Positions 1 through 10,668 of a DNA stretch of 64,000 nucleotides are shown here, piece by piece. The DNA lies in NCBI GenBank assembly GCA_020466095.1, contig CM035806.1, positions 112,251,401 through 112,315,400 on the forward strand, read 5' to 3'. Both the position numbers and the translations under genes were made by a program. This DNA comes from Chlorops oryzae. Lineage: Eukaryota > Arthropoda > Insecta > Diptera > Chloropidae. Positions within the stretch are counted from its first letter, which is position 1; each line of letters starts with the position of its first letter. The notes beneath the pieces were generated by a model. The model searched no databases. It was not told the DNA's origin and was given only the letters and a program-made list of their open reading frames with translations.

Positions 1-464
1 GTTGGGCTTCTTTTTCTTTTAATTATATTGACGTAGCGATGCATGCCAATAAGTACCGCTTGCTGTTCGCTTTGTTTTTTTACAATATTGTTCGACTTAA
101 TAACCGCATTACCTGAGTTCATTGCGTTTTTTGTTATTGTAGCGGTTGAAATAGGAGATGCTGTGGCCTCAGCTTGATATAATTTACTTGAGATGTTTTT
201 CTCTGTTGAATTCGGATTTATTGCACTGGTGGAGTTGGAGCGTTGCCTTTGGAACTGGCTTCTCAGCATTGAAAACTGGCTGATCGATTCGGACTGGACG
301 GAAGTTTCGTTTTCGTGAAGAAACTGCTTGCTGGGTAGTTGCACAACTTTTGGAACTTGATCTTCATCATCTTCGACAACTACCGTACCATGGTTTGTGT
401 CGACGCTACTAGAGCATTTAGCAGAGCTTTTCGAAGAGCTTTTTGGTGAATGGCCAATTGGCAT
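1..464 (-). CDS. Unidentified Ser-rich ORF, partial at the left edge
   Basis: An open frame reads leftward from an ATG at 464-462 to the edge of the window without a stop (154 codons plus 2 nt). It has an in-frame TGA a few codons upstream of the ATG. The product is Ser/Asn/Gln-rich, with a short acidic stretch (VEDDEDQ, about residues 25-31) and a basic end (NIIKRKRSP). I recognise no domain. Its base composition is less AT-rich than the repeats around it, so it may be the first exon of a host gene or of an element lying mostly outside the window. An uninterrupted frame of this length in AT-rich DNA is suggestive, not proof. Confidence 0.4.
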   Translation of the reverse strand, partial: MPIGHSPKSSSKSSAKCSSSVDTNHGTVVVEDDEDQVPKVVQLPSKQFLHENETSVQSESISQFSMLRSQFQRQRSNSTSAINPNSTEKNISSKLYQAEATASPISTATITKNAMNSGNAVIKSNNIVKKQSEQQAVLIGMHRYVNIIKRKRSP

Positions 465-854
465 CAGCTGACAGCTGAGTCAGCTGCGGCAAGCAGCTTT
501 CTTTCTATAAAAGTGTTTTTGTATCAAATAGGAATGACTTGGAATATGAAATACTTATCTTAGAGGAAATTTCTTATTTGAACTCTTTAGATCACTGCCC
601 ACAAGTAGGTAACTGGCTGGATAACACCACTCAGCCACTCGCGAGGAAAAAACGACCTAGCGCGTTGGTTTTCTGTATAGTCAATTACTTGTATATTTGA
701 ATTTTATAACTTTGAATTTTTGCGCTTGAAAAACACAGCTGAACGCGGCGAAGTGTTGCCCTCTTGAACATAAAAAAAAAAGATAAAAATTAAATTTTAA
801 AAAATTTTATAAATCTATGAGCTCGCTTGTATAATTGAATAGGAAAACCGTAAC
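465..854. other. Non-coding stretch upstream of the hAT transposase
   Basis: No gene seen. It holds the divergent gap between the left-edge ORF (minus) and the hAT transposase (plus). The string agtgttgcc at 752-760 resembles the start of hAT inverted repeats of the cagtgttgcc type and could be a decayed left terminus, but I found no matching right end. Confidence 0.3.
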
Positions 855-2740
855 ATGAGCAATGAGGAAATAAAAAAGAAAATCGTTGAAGGCGTCTATA
901 AAATTGCAGAAAAGCGAGGGCGCAGCAAGGTGTGGGAGACTTTTGGCTCTATTAAAAATAACCAGGACGTCGAAATTGAAAGTGTTGTAGCGTGCAGAAT
1001 TTGTACGAATGTGTTGAAATATCACCGAAATGCGATGTCCAATTTAGCCAAGCACAAGTGCTTCGTGGTAGCAAAACATGACAGCAGCCAAGAATTAATT
1101 GAAGCTGGTCCAGAATTTAAAAGGGCTTGTACTGAAGCTGTGACTGAGTGGATTTGCCGAGATATTCGACAATACTCAATTGTAAAAGATGATGGTCTGA
1201 AGGCATATTCTAAGCTTATGCTCTCCTTCGGCAGTAAGCTTGGTCCAAACATTAATGTCGACACACTGTTGCCGCATCCCACTACGCTTTACAGGAATGT
1301 AGCAAATCGATACGAAATTCATTTTGCAAAGCTGAAAGATGAAATATGTAGTGTGCAAAATATTGGATATGGACTAAAATCTGACCTTTGGACTGATAAT
1401 TATTTAAAATTATCATATATTGCTGTAACAGTGCATTATATTATGAATGGAGAATACAAAAGCAAATTATTAGGAATGAAATCAATGAAAGGCATGACAA
1501 ATACAAGTAAGTAATTTTTACGATTCAACCACATTTTTTATTACACACAATATTATTTATTGAATTTTATTGATATTTTTCATTTTCAAAATTTCTCTTT
1601 ATTTTCATTTCTTTACCAATAGGCTCTAACATAAGGAAAAAGGTTGAAAATTTGTTAAACGAATTTACATGCTCCTTAAGTGATCCTACAGTTATGGTGA
1701 CAGACAGAGGTAGTAACATGAAAGCTGCTTTCAAGGATCACGAGAATATATTTTGTGTAAATCATCTGATTCACAATGCAATAGAAAAGTGCATAAAAAC
1801 TTCTCCGCAGATTGAAGAAATAATCACAGCAGCTTCGAAGCTAGTAAAATATTTTAAAAAATCTGGATTGAATTGCGGTTTAGCGACAACATTGAAAAGT
1901 TTCTCACCGACTAGATGGAATACAGTTTATTTTACGCTCTCATCTATTAAAGCGAATTTTTCTGAAATTCAGAAAATATTGCAAGAAAAACACCTTACTG
2001 ATAAATTCAGTATACTACAGGAATATCATTTGGAGCAATTAATCAGCGTTTTAAAACCCTTCAAAGATTCTTCTCAGGAAGTTGAGGGTTCTTCATATTC
2101 AACAATGCATTTAGCAATTGCAAATATTCAATATCTTAAGACAGCATGCAGCACAATGAATAATGAGCCAGTCTTCGTAATGGAATTCAAAAATAAGTTA
2201 TTGGACACCTTAACATCATTGGCAGAAGCAAACCTTACTATTTACCACAAAATTGGGATGTTTTTATTCCCTCCGGCAAATCAACTGTCACATCTCTCAT
2301 GAGAAGAGCAGGATGAAATCGTCAGTAAATGTAAAAGATTATTAGGCTCCTATGCAGACAATTCCAGTATACCTTCTGAAACTGTAACAAGTCATTCGTC
2401 TAGACTGTTTAGTTTATTTGAACGGTATGCACCACCATTACAAGTATCTTCTAATTCCCGAAATTTGAATATTGAAAGTGAAATTAGTAAATACAAGAAC
2501 ACAGTGGTATCTCTTCACGATGACTTCAATATTTTGAAGTGGTGGAATGATCACAAAAACGAATTCCCATATTTGTACAAATTAAGTTGTAGAATATTAG
2601 CTATTCCAGCTAGCAGTGCGTCTTCAGAGCGGGTTTTCTCAATTGCACGAACTTTAATTACTGATAAAAGGTCTCATATTGGAAAGAATGCAAAATCGTT
2701 TAACGAAATCATATTTATAAATATAAATTCAAAGAATTGA
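855..2740 (+). pseudogene. hAT-family transposase, two exons, one nonsense codon
   Basis: DNA transposase of the hAT superfamily. The N-terminus carries a BED-type zinc finger (about residues 25-72, with CRIC followed by H and HKC). The middle has MVTDRGSNMK, a DDE-type catalytic Asp context, and PTRWN. The C-terminus has the hAT dimerisation block (SSASSERVFSIA). The coding sequence is split: a GTAAGT donor at 1507 and an AG acceptor at 1621-1622 define a 116-nt intron (1507-1622), and exon 855-1506 joins in frame to 1623-2740. The spliced frame is about 589 codons, a normal hAT length. It is broken only by TGA at 2300-2302, after which the same frame runs on to 2740. I infer a recently inactivated autonomous element. 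Its terminal repeats were not identified. Confidence 0.85.
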
Positions 2741-2769
2741 ATTCAGCATTAATAGCTTTATATAGCAAT

Positions 2770-3041
2770 CAGGCCCGTAGCCAGGAATTACGTTCGGGGG
2801 GGGGGGGGGGGGGGGCCAGCGCAGTAGTGAAAGATACGTTTTGTTAGCCGGCCTTTGCACGGTAGTTCTTGATTGCAGTCAGACCCGGCGAAACACCAAT
2901 AATCATAGTATAAATCGGCTACTATTAAATTTTGTAGTTCCTTACCGAATAAATAAATACAATCACTACAATTTTCTTGGCTTCGGGAGGGGCCCTGGCC
3001 CCCTGCCCCCCCCCCCCCCCCCCCCCCTGGCTACGTGCCTG
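2770..3041. mobile_element. hAT-type MITE with G/C homopolymer arms
   Basis: A 272-bp element flanked by a perfect 8-bp TSD, atagcaat (2762-2769 and 3042-3049), the size typical of hAT. The ends are inverted repeats: caggcccgtagccagg on the left and cctggctacgtgcctg on the right, one mismatch. Next to the ends lie a run of about 20 G (2796-2815) and a run of more than 20 C (3006-3027), which could pair in a fold-back. It has no coding capacity. It sits 29 bp after the hAT transposase stop codon, so it inserted into the 3' part of that older element. An orphan right end of the same family lies at 5535-5550. Confidence 0.88.
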
Positions 3042-3049
3042 ATAGCAAT

Positions 3050-3441
3050 GCTTTCAATTTTAGTCATGAAGTGATATTATTTTGTATATTTATTATATTT
3101 TTATAAATAATAAAATGATATATTTTTGTATGAGTGAAAAAATTGTCCTGTTTCATTTTCAGCTCAGAGGTCGGCATTGCAATAGACCAAATATTAATAG
3201 CCAAAAAGCGAAAAAGAGCCAAAATATACCAAAGATAGCTTTTTTACGCTACGTTTATCTTTGAATGTCTGAATTTTAGCTTCTCCTTTCGTTGTTAGCT
3301 GTTTCTGACTATCTTACTAACACAGTCGCAGTTTCCATTTCGCCTTTTGATAGGCGATCGCTTGTATGGGTACACAGTGCAGTGCATTTTTCAGCGAGCA
3401 AGCGAGCTCGACACCTTTTCGACGTGGTTCTCTTACTAAAG
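3050..3441. other. Non-coding, likely 3' remainder of the hAT element
   Basis: Very AT-rich, with an AATAAA-like cluster near 3105. The string cagaggtcggca at 3165-3176 differs by one base from the terminus of the 271-bp hAT MITE family that follows, so it may be an isolated end of a relative. No gene seen. Confidence 0.35.
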
Positions 3442-3712
3442 CAGGGGTCGGCACGCTAGGAACAATTTTTGCGACAGCCACTCACACGTATTGCATACGC
3501 TCTTGTCTCAGTTTGACGGGAGCAGCCGAGCATGCCACATCGAGAGCGAGTATGCGGAAATTTATAGCTTTTTCCGTCAGTTTCAACTCTTTTATGCTAC
3601 TTTTAGCTTTTATTTTTAGCTAGTTTCAGCATTTTTTTGTTTATTTTCGGCTATTTTTAGTAGCCGCTCTGCTCTCACTCACACAATTACATACCCATTT
3701 TGCCGACCCCTG
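3442..3712. mobile_element. 271-bp hAT MITE, copy 1
   Basis: Perfect 8-bp TSD tactaaag (3434-3441 and 3713-3720) around a 271-bp non-coding element with 12-bp terminal inverted repeats (caggggtcggca / tgccgacccctg). A second copy of exactly the same length, in the opposite orientation and with its own perfect TSD, lies at 32565-32835. This shows a family that has moved in this genome. Mobilisation by a hAT transposase in trans is inferred from the TSD and TIR. Confidence 0.92.
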
Positions 3713-3720
3713 TACTAAAG

Positions 3721-4083
3721 CATCCTCAATTCGCATATTGTCTATCGCTGCTATACTTACGGTACTCTAAGTATTGATACCAGCATCTGCCCTAACTGCT
3801 TGAGAGAGTTCGCTCTGGTAGTTGGTAGATCTGGTTTTTGGTATACTTGTTCTCTCGTACTCAAATTAACTGCACGTAACAGAGAGAGTAACAATATCGA
3901 CTATACCAGCAAGCGTAAAATACCACACAAGCACTATCTGAAAATAATGAGCATACGGAATTGGTATGTGTTGGTGTAACAATTGCATTAATGCACGCCT
4001 TGAAAGTCTAAGCGCTGCTTCAGTGTTGCCCACTCGATTTAAGCAGGTATGAAAATTACACTGTTCTACAACGAAACCCTCCT
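3721..4083. other. No recognisable feature
   Basis: About 360 bp of moderately AT-rich DNA without a convincing frame. The string cagtgttgcccactcg at 4020 resembles a hAT terminus, but no partner was found. Confidence 0.3.
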
Positions 4084-4086
4084 TTA

Positions 4087-4626
4087 GAGGCTGTTTCCAC
4101 TATAACCGCATCTAGCATCTTTCAGCATTTTGGCAAGATGCGGAAAGATGCGGTGTGAATTTACATGCAATTGTTGTTGTATCCTGAACCGCATCTTCTG
4201 CGCATCTTTAAAAGATGCGAAGAAAATGCGATTTTTTCCGATTATCTATCGATTTTAACTGCACATGTCTAGTGAAACATATGTTAATAACCAGCATTTT
4301 AGGAATTGTCAGCAGCACAAATGGCGGGAAACCAAGAAAAAATGTAACATTATTATGAGATATACATATATGTACATTATTATGAGAAAAATTTAATTTG
4401 TAGTTATTACTGATTTTTTAAATAACTTATTTCTATATAATAGTTAAAATATTCGTCCAAATAGTGGCCGAATATTCGTGGCATCACTAGTAAAAATATC
4501 AATTGTAAACAAAACTCAGCTGATTTGAAAGATGCAAGATGCGAAATGCCAAGTGGAAACACCATTCTCAAAAAATCGCATCTTGAAGATGCGAAAGCAA
4601 GATGCGGCTATAGTGGAAACGGCCTC
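4087..4626. mobile_element. PIF/Harbinger-like MITE
   Basis: A 540-bp element with long inverted ends: gaggctgtttccactata at 4087 and its near complement ending at 4626 (tatagtggaaacggcctc). Flanking tta (4084-4086 and 4627-4629) fits the 3-bp TWA target duplication of PIF/Harbinger elements. Inside are many short gatgcg/cgcatc motifs in both orientations. The interior also contains a stretch (about 4370-4492) ending in gtggcatcacta that recurs near 46490-46505. No coding sequence. Confidence 0.75.
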
Positions 4627-4629
4627 TTA

Positions 4630-5566
4630 GAGTTTATTAGTGCTTCTGTTTGATTTTGTCTCCCGAAAAATTGAAAAAAATCAAAAAAATTATATCACGT
4701 AAGGATTTCGAGAAAATTCCGTTTAAAATTTTGAGCACCATTGCATCATTTAAATGTTACTCAAAAATATATTCGTATTATTTTTTGAATAGTTCGAATT
4801 TTTTCATTAATCACAAATAGTCCCGATTATTTTTGAATTTTTTCGTAATCGTAAACTTTTTATGTGCAGTTGTGTATGCAGATAATCAAATACAGGCACG
4901 GCAGAACGCCGTTTACATGGGTATTTTACCCACTCGAAATTTTTCAAGTAAATATTTCACTCTGTAGGAATATCACGAAAGTTTTTCAATAGTAGTCCAA
5001 AAATTAATTTTTGGTGACATTTTGAGATCGAAAAAATAAATTAAGACAATCTGACTTAACCAAGTATCGGGATTTACTATATTCACCGACTACTTTCAGA
5101 AGTTTTAAAGATTTTTTTTTTTTAAATGAAGTGTAAATTTTGGTTATTAAATGTGTAATATGAAATAATATTTTTATTATCTCTTAATGTACTTGATATT
5201 GGTATGTCGATTTTGTTGGAACTTTCCATACCACTGAACCACAGCAAAACACACTCTCGATCAACTACCCTCTCGGGAAAACTCTGTTCTAATTGTAAAA
5301 AATTATTAAAACTATTAATTAATAAAATCAGCAATGATTGGTTGGTTTGGGTTAAGTTATATAATTTTCAGCAACTTTTATACGCACACTATTGTGCTTC
5401 TTCTTTTGGAGTTCTGTTTCTTACTTTTTTATACTTTTGTTACAACTATCGGTTTCATTGACGTATTGTTTCGAAAGAATGTAAATTGTTACGCAGCAAA
5501 AAATTGGAAACATAAGAACCCCCCGTCTGAAAATCCTGGCTACGTGCCTGAAGCCGACACATAAGA
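4630..5566. other. Non-coding; orphan hAT-MITE end
   Basis: No gene seen. cctggctacgtgcctg at 5535-5550 matches the right terminus of the MITE at 2770-3041, preceded by a short C-run. The matching left end is missing or too decayed to call. A weak candidate, caggcacggcagaac near 4892, lacks a matching TSD. Confidence 0.4.
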
Positions 5567-6181
5567 GTGGCAACTTCTAAGCTCCAAAATCATCTCAGCG
5601 AAATCCAAGACTGGCTGTCTAAATGGCTAATTAAAATAAATGAGCTTAAATGTCGGCATATAACATTCACGCTTAACAGAAAATCTTCTCCAGATATTTT
5701 CCTTAATAACATACGCGTGCCTCACAGTGAAGAAGTTGGTTACCTCGGAATTCACTTGGATAAACTATTGACATGGCGCAAGCATATCCAGGCCAAGATA
5801 ATGAAAATTAAACTCAAAGCCAAAAGCTTGCAATGGTTAATTAATAATCGCTCTCCTCTTAAACTGGAATATAAAACGCTCCTATACAAACAAGTCATAA
5901 AATTAATACGGGCGTATGGTTTGCAATTCTATGGAAATGCAAGCAATTCCAACATATATATCCTGCAAAGAGCTCAGTCCAAAATCCTAAGGACTATAAC
6001 CGGAGCTCCCTGGTTTATTTCAAATGAAAGAATATTTAGCGAACTTAACGTAAGTAGAACTGGTTAAAATGTAGCTCGCCAAAATCAAGAAAAGTATTTT
6101 TGTAAACTGCAAGCACACATGAATCCACTCGCGCGTAGACTATCAAATCCATCTCACGATTCGAGGCTGAAAAAAAAATGA
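5567..6181 (+). pseudogene. Jockey-clade RT 3' fragment
   Basis: C-terminal part of a non-LTR reverse transcriptase. It is clearly related to the Jockey ORF2 at 12471-15152 (shared YLGIHLDK/YLGVHLDK, LTWRKHI, WLIN, RAQSKILR, ITGAPW). The frame is open to a TAA at 6065-6067, then continues in the same frame with typical Jockey tail residues (KLQAHMNPLARRL) to a TGA at 6179-6181. The 5' half of the element, with endonuclease and RT catalytic core, is absent, consistent with 5' truncation. It is a separate and more diverged copy than the minus-strand one, lying in the opposite orientation. Confidence 0.85.
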
Positions 6182-6216
6182 TCGCCCAGCGGCTCCAAGT
6201 CTCGCTCAACAACAGG

Positions 6217-6336
6217 TGCAATCCATGCACATTCATCAACACAGCTTTCCTAGCTTATCGTCAACTCGGTGGGTGCACTCCATGCACCCTTGCAATCCAC
6301 GCACATCCATCAACTCAGCTTTCCTAGCTTATCGTC
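6217..6336. repeat. Two-copy 74-bp tandem duplication
   Basis: The segment beginning tgcaatccatgcacattcat at 6217 is repeated with few changes at 6291. Both units share ctttcctagcttatcgtc. This is a local duplication in non-coding DNA; no function inferred. Confidence 0.7.
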
Positions 6337-7616
6337 CCCAAACAACACCGTCAATACTACATGTGTTTCTTCAAACATCAGCAATTCCCGCGTATAATCC
6401 ACTGCTTTATCATTTCATCGAGCTTCCCTGCAGTAAATGCGGGGCAAATTGACCCCATGTCACCAGTGCTGCACCAGAGCCGAAAGAACCAGAGATACGT
6501 ACAGTAGAACCTTATTACTGGCATGGTCAAAGAAAAGCCCACAGTTAGATTTTGTACGAATACGAGGCTCCGGTGAGATAGAGAGAGACAGAAGATGTAA
6601 TTGTTAATAGCGATGTCAATTATTGTAGTAAAACACAACGAAAGTGTTTCTATATTTTTTGATTCAAAAGAGCATACAATACTACAAGCGACACTCTCAA
6701 ATTTTTTTGAATTTGCTTGTAGGTATGATAAGAATGTGTACGAGTGAAGGCAACGGAAAACATTTTGCATGAGTGCGACTGAAAAAGATAGAGTTTTGTC
6801 AACGACTGCTGTGGTGGACAGTTCAACAGCCCTGCAGGAAGTATGAGTAGTTAAGCTCTAGCGTTTTACTAGTTCTAATTCCACCAGCACTGGTTCTTCT
6901 TTATACCGCTGGCAATGTATTACTCTGTACAAAATTAACATTGCGTGTGGGCTAAAAATCACTAATTGTACACTTGAACTAACGCGTTTTTAGTGATTTG
7001 GGAACCAATTGGGTTAATTGGGTATAGTAAAACACTAGTTCCTTTGAAAGATTATTGACCACAATTTGTGGTTTTTGGTTATTTTGGTTATTTTTACGCA
7101 ATATTTAAAAGACACCGGTTTATTTTTGATGTTTGTTTTATTTACAAAAACATTTGTAATATATAAAGATAGATTTTATTTTTGATTTGGGAGCACCAAC
7201 GCTCTTTGCAACAACTATATAATGGCAACTCTTATTACTGACACGAAAAACTATTTTTCCATGCAATACTAGACGGAGCTTTATACGAAGCTCTACCCTC
7301 CTTTGCACAAGTTCTTTAGTTTTGGTGAAAGTACTAGTTGCATCCGGGCAATATACCTCACGCTTCCTAGAGGGTAATTAGCTTTGAGCTCTGCTGTGTT
7401 GAAAGTCAGATTAAAATGTCGATATGTGAGTTCATCTGTAAACAAATCGTGGTGAAAGTCAGTTTTTTTATGTGAATGTGTTAACTGTGGGCAAAGTCAG
7501 ATTGTGAATGGGCAAAGTCGGTTTATACAAGCTCCCCTCACCCGTCTTAGTGATTTTGGCAAGTGTCGCTTGTAGTATTGTATGCAAAAGAGTATCGAAT
7601 GTGATACACATTTTAA
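6337..7616. other. Non-coding with a 24-bp inverted repeat
   Basis: No convincing gene. A 24-bp sequence at 6672-6695 (gcatacaatactacaagcga...) recurs as its exact reverse complement at 7562-7585, about 870 bp away. The arms could be the ends of a small transposon. I see no duplicated flanks, and similarity fades beyond the core. A frame of 130 codons on the minus strand (6378-6770) looks like chance. Confidence 0.4.
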
Positions 7617-7978
7617 CACTACCCTGTAGGGATTCTAACCGACTTAAAAGTAACTTAAAGTTAGATATTTCAAAAGTACAAGCGGTTGAATGGTAGACTA
7701 CTTTCCTTGAAGTCAACTAACTATTTTAACATTGGCATGTCCTAGGGAGTAGTCAATTAACCACGTCTGCATGACTTTTAAACTAACTATAAAATAGTTA
7801 CTTTTCAATCGATAAGTAATGAGATTATAGAAAAGGTCTTTAAAACCAGTTGACTTGCAGTGAGTTTAAATCTGGTTTCTTATAAAGTATATAAAAATGT
7901 GTTTATTTTTGTTTAGTTTTCAATAAACTTTATTTAAATGCTTCGTCGTAAAATTAAGTACTGAAAGGAATATAAAAT

Positions 7979-8736
7979 TTATTTTTTTGTTTTTTTCTGC
8001 ATGCAAATATTATGGAAATGACGTTTCTTAATAACTTTTAAGCCGTTGCGCAATTCGTTGCATGGATCGGGATAAATAATACGGAGCGCGTCCATTAACG
8101 TTTCAAAAAAGTTGGCAAAGTCCTTAAGGCGCTTCTTTCCATGAATGCCATCAATATTGAAATCAATGATTAAGTCTAATGACATAACTGAAGTCAATGT
8201 TTTTGACAATTTCCCTTGGAGGAGCGCTGTAACGGTTTTGACCTGTGGAAAATATAAAATAATGGAAATAATAAAGTGGCATTTTTTGAGCAGAGAAAAA
8301 ATACTACATACATATTCTGCTCGGTTTTCTTGGGAAATTTCGTTATTGAGGGCATTCAAGTCTTCATGACTTTTAATTGGAAACGCGTTCTTCATTTTAT
8401 AGCTGCTTTGCTCCTGACGTATTAAACTTTGTGTTAGCACTTTCTGGGTTCCCAATGCAGCCATAATTACTTCATTTTGCGAATTCACAGTTTCGCGAAG
8501 TTCCTTTATTGTATCTTGAAAGCAAAAAATGTATATTAAGAAAAAATGAAATATTTCCTTTTCTTAATTTACTTCTTACCTCTCATATCTGCAAATTTCG
8601 CTTCAAAAAGATGCAAGATGCTAGTGCAGCATGTGCAAGCTGCCATATCGGTATTTCTTCTTGTGTTTTCTTTGTTGGCATCTGTTGAACTGCTCAGGTG
8701 AATGAGCTTAAATGTGGTTTTATTTTCGGAGTTCAT
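7979..8736 (-). CDS. DUF4806 protein of the CACTA-like element, three exons
   Basis: The gene starts at ATG 8736-8734. Exon 1 (8736-8580) ends at a GTAAG donor (intron 8579-8515, 65 nt). Exon 2 (8514-8312) is followed by a GTATGT...CACAG intron (8311-8243, 69 nt, itself in frame without stops). Exon 3 (8242-7979) ends at TAA. The spliced length is 624 nt, or 207 aa. The second half shows the DUF4806 pattern: FPIKSHEDLNALN, then FNIDGIHGKKRLKDF. DUF4806 proteins of unknown function commonly accompany insect CACTA-like transposases, and the position directly behind the transposase fits. An AATAAA lies just downstream on the minus strand (about 7930). Splicing is inferred from sequence alone. 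Confidence 0.75.
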
Positions 8737-8811
8737 GTCGAATTACGCCTTTAAGGCAATTTTATGAACTAAATATTTTTCTGAAATTAAATATTTTTTA
8801 AAGGCTTAATT

Positions 8812-10668
8812 TTAATGGCAACCATGCAATAATGGCATTAAAACAATTTTCTCTCCTTTCGGTAAACCAACAAGCTTGCATTCTATATCAGTGATTTCAA
8901 ATTGTTCTTCTTCACCTAGATAGTTTATATCGGCAAGACAAGTCCCTAATACGGAAAGGGAATCAAATGGGTCTATCCAATAACTTCCGATACCTTTGAG
9001 TCTTTTCCCAACAACAAAACCTTCTCCAATTTCAATGAAATCAGTTATTACTATAGGAATGAAGGGTTGAATAGCAACGAAATTATTAGGAGATTTTTTA
9101 GAAAAATAATAATTTTCGGTTGTGAGACTTAATATTTCATTTCCTTTTTTATGAAATTTCAGTTTCTTTTCGCTTTTTATCATATTTTCATTTTGTATAT
9201 GATTAAATAGTTGTTGCAAAATTTTTGACGGCTTTTTGACGTACTGCTTCAAAGTTTGAAGGTAGTTTTCAAACGGATATGCTGAAAAATTCGGCAGTGG
9301 TCCGAATTGTTCTACACATTGACTAAGGTGTAATAGTCCATGCACGTTGTAAGAAATGCTGTTCTCTCCAAACAGAGCAGGAAAATTTTCGACAAAAAGT
9401 TCGAGAAGAATTTGAGCGTTTTGCGTATTTTTATTGCAAGTTTTTGGGCAAGAAAGAAATCGACAAGCACAATGAATGAGCAGAAATTCATAAAATAGAT
9501 CAGGGTGCACACGATCCTTGAGTACGATAATTCCTGTGTATAATAAAAATTGGCGGAACTCAGATGCCTTCCAATGCAAGATTTCATCTAAGCCCCTGGG
9601 AGTTCGAGAAAACTCTTTAGGAATAAATGGTTTCAGCTCATTCAAGTTAGTGGAAATTTCCTTCTTTGTTTCATCACCATTTTTTAGGAAACGCTTGTTT
9701 GATATTGTTCGAAGAAGAAATTTTTTTGTCACTCCCAGGTCAATGAGATGCATTGGGTCAAGCGGCAGTTGAGTAACCATTCCCAAATTGATGTTTTCAA
9801 ATGGATGTTTTTTTTGCTGAAACATCTTTTGGTGGTGGCCTATATATTTTCTGGATGTGAAATCCCCATCCGAGATAAGTACACCGGACTCTGCAGAATA
9901 CGTCAGAACGTCGTCAATTTTTTTCGCAATTTGATTGCATTTCGTACAACCATGGCGTGAAGTGTGACTCACAATGCCACATGCAAAAGCTCTTGCAGGC
10001 GTATCGCAAATAATCGCCCTTACTTTAAAATCATATTTTTTTTCAGCAATTTTTAGACCATTTTCGATTAAATTTTCCATCTCTTTAACAAACTGATCTA
10101 GGAACTCTTCTATACTACTGGGCTTGCTTGGGCCCACAAAAACTCCCACTGGAAAAATTGCAATGCACGAAATATTGACAACTTTCACCAAAATTGGCCA
10201 CAATTGCACTTTAGAGCTTTTAAATAATGGAAGTCCGTCAATATTGATATCAATCAAAATTTCTTCGTTTTTTTGAAGTGCAATTGCAACTTTTTCCAAT
10301 TGGTTTGCAATTCCAAAATATGAGAATAAACCAGGGCACATTTTTGTAACGGCTAAGGTATCTTTTTTTTTTTTTGAAAATGACTTTGCACTTAGTGGCA
10401 CATCAAGATTTTGTTCCTTTAAAATTAGTAAAAGTTCTTCAAAACTTTTTCGTGATGGTCTATATCTATGATACCATTCCCCTAACATTTGATGCAAAGA
10501 TTTCTTTTCGACATTATTTTCGCCGTAATCATTACATTCTATTTTTTCAATTTCTGAAACACTTTCTATAGCACTTTCCTCAAACTTTTCACTATTTAAT
10601 TGCCGTATGTATTTTTCTTTTTCTAATTTAATTAATCTCCTTAAATGCCTTTTGCTTACACCCTGCAT
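8812..10668 (-). CDS. CACTA/EnSpm-like transposase, 618 aa
   Basis: A single intact frame from ATG 10668-10666 to TAA at 8812. The N-terminus is basic (KRHLRRLIK) and followed by an acidic linker. The middle has the block of animal EnSpm-like transposases: DINIDGLPLFKSS, VGVFVGPSKP, then IICDTPARAFACGI with HGCTKCNQIA (Cys pair plus His) and PLDPMHLIDLGV. The C-terminal third resembles the DUF4218 region (YNVHGLLHLSQC, FGPLPNFSAYPFENYLQ). Catalytic acidic residues probably include those in NIDG and CDTPA; this is inference from family resemblance. Length and lack of lesions suggest a functional protein, expected to act in the nucleus on the element ends. Confidence 0.82.
   Translation of the reverse strand: MQGVSKRHLRRLIKLEKEKYIRQLNSEKFEESAIESVSEIEKIECNDYGENNVEKKSLHQMLGEWYHRYRPSRKSFEELLLILKEQNLDVPLSAKSFSKKKKDTLAVTKMCPGLFSYFGIANQLEKVAIALQKNEEILIDINIDGLPLFKSSKVQLWPILVKVVNISCIAIFPVGVFVGPSKPSSIEEFLDQFVKEMENLIENGLKIAEKKYDFKVRAIICDTPARAFACGIVSHTSRHGCTKCNQIAKKIDDVLTYSAESGVLISDGDFTSRKYIGHHQKMFQQKKHPFENINLGMVTQLPLDPMHLIDLGVTKKFLLRTISNKRFLKNGDETKKEISTNLNELKPFIPKEFSRTPRGLDEILHWKASEFRQFLLYTGIIVLKDRVHPDLFYEFLLIHCACRFLSCPKTCNKNTQNAQILLELFVENFPALFGENSISYNVHGLLHLSQCVEQFGPLPNFSAYPFENYLQTLKQYVKKPSKILQQLFNHIQNENMIKSEKKLKFHKKGNEILSLTTENYYFSKKSPNNFVAIQPFIPIVITDFIEIGEGFVVGKRLKGIGSYWIDPFDSLSVLGTCLADINYLGEEEQFEITDIECKLVGLPKGEKIVLMPLLHGCH

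Noticed and set aside
3366..3623. 85-codon plus-strand frame
   Set aside because: It crosses the boundary of the 271-bp hAT MITE; the other MITE copy shows no corresponding gene.
6378..6770. 130-codon minus-strand frame
   Set aside because: Phe/Ser/Leu-rich translation of AT-rich DNA with no domain; likely chance.
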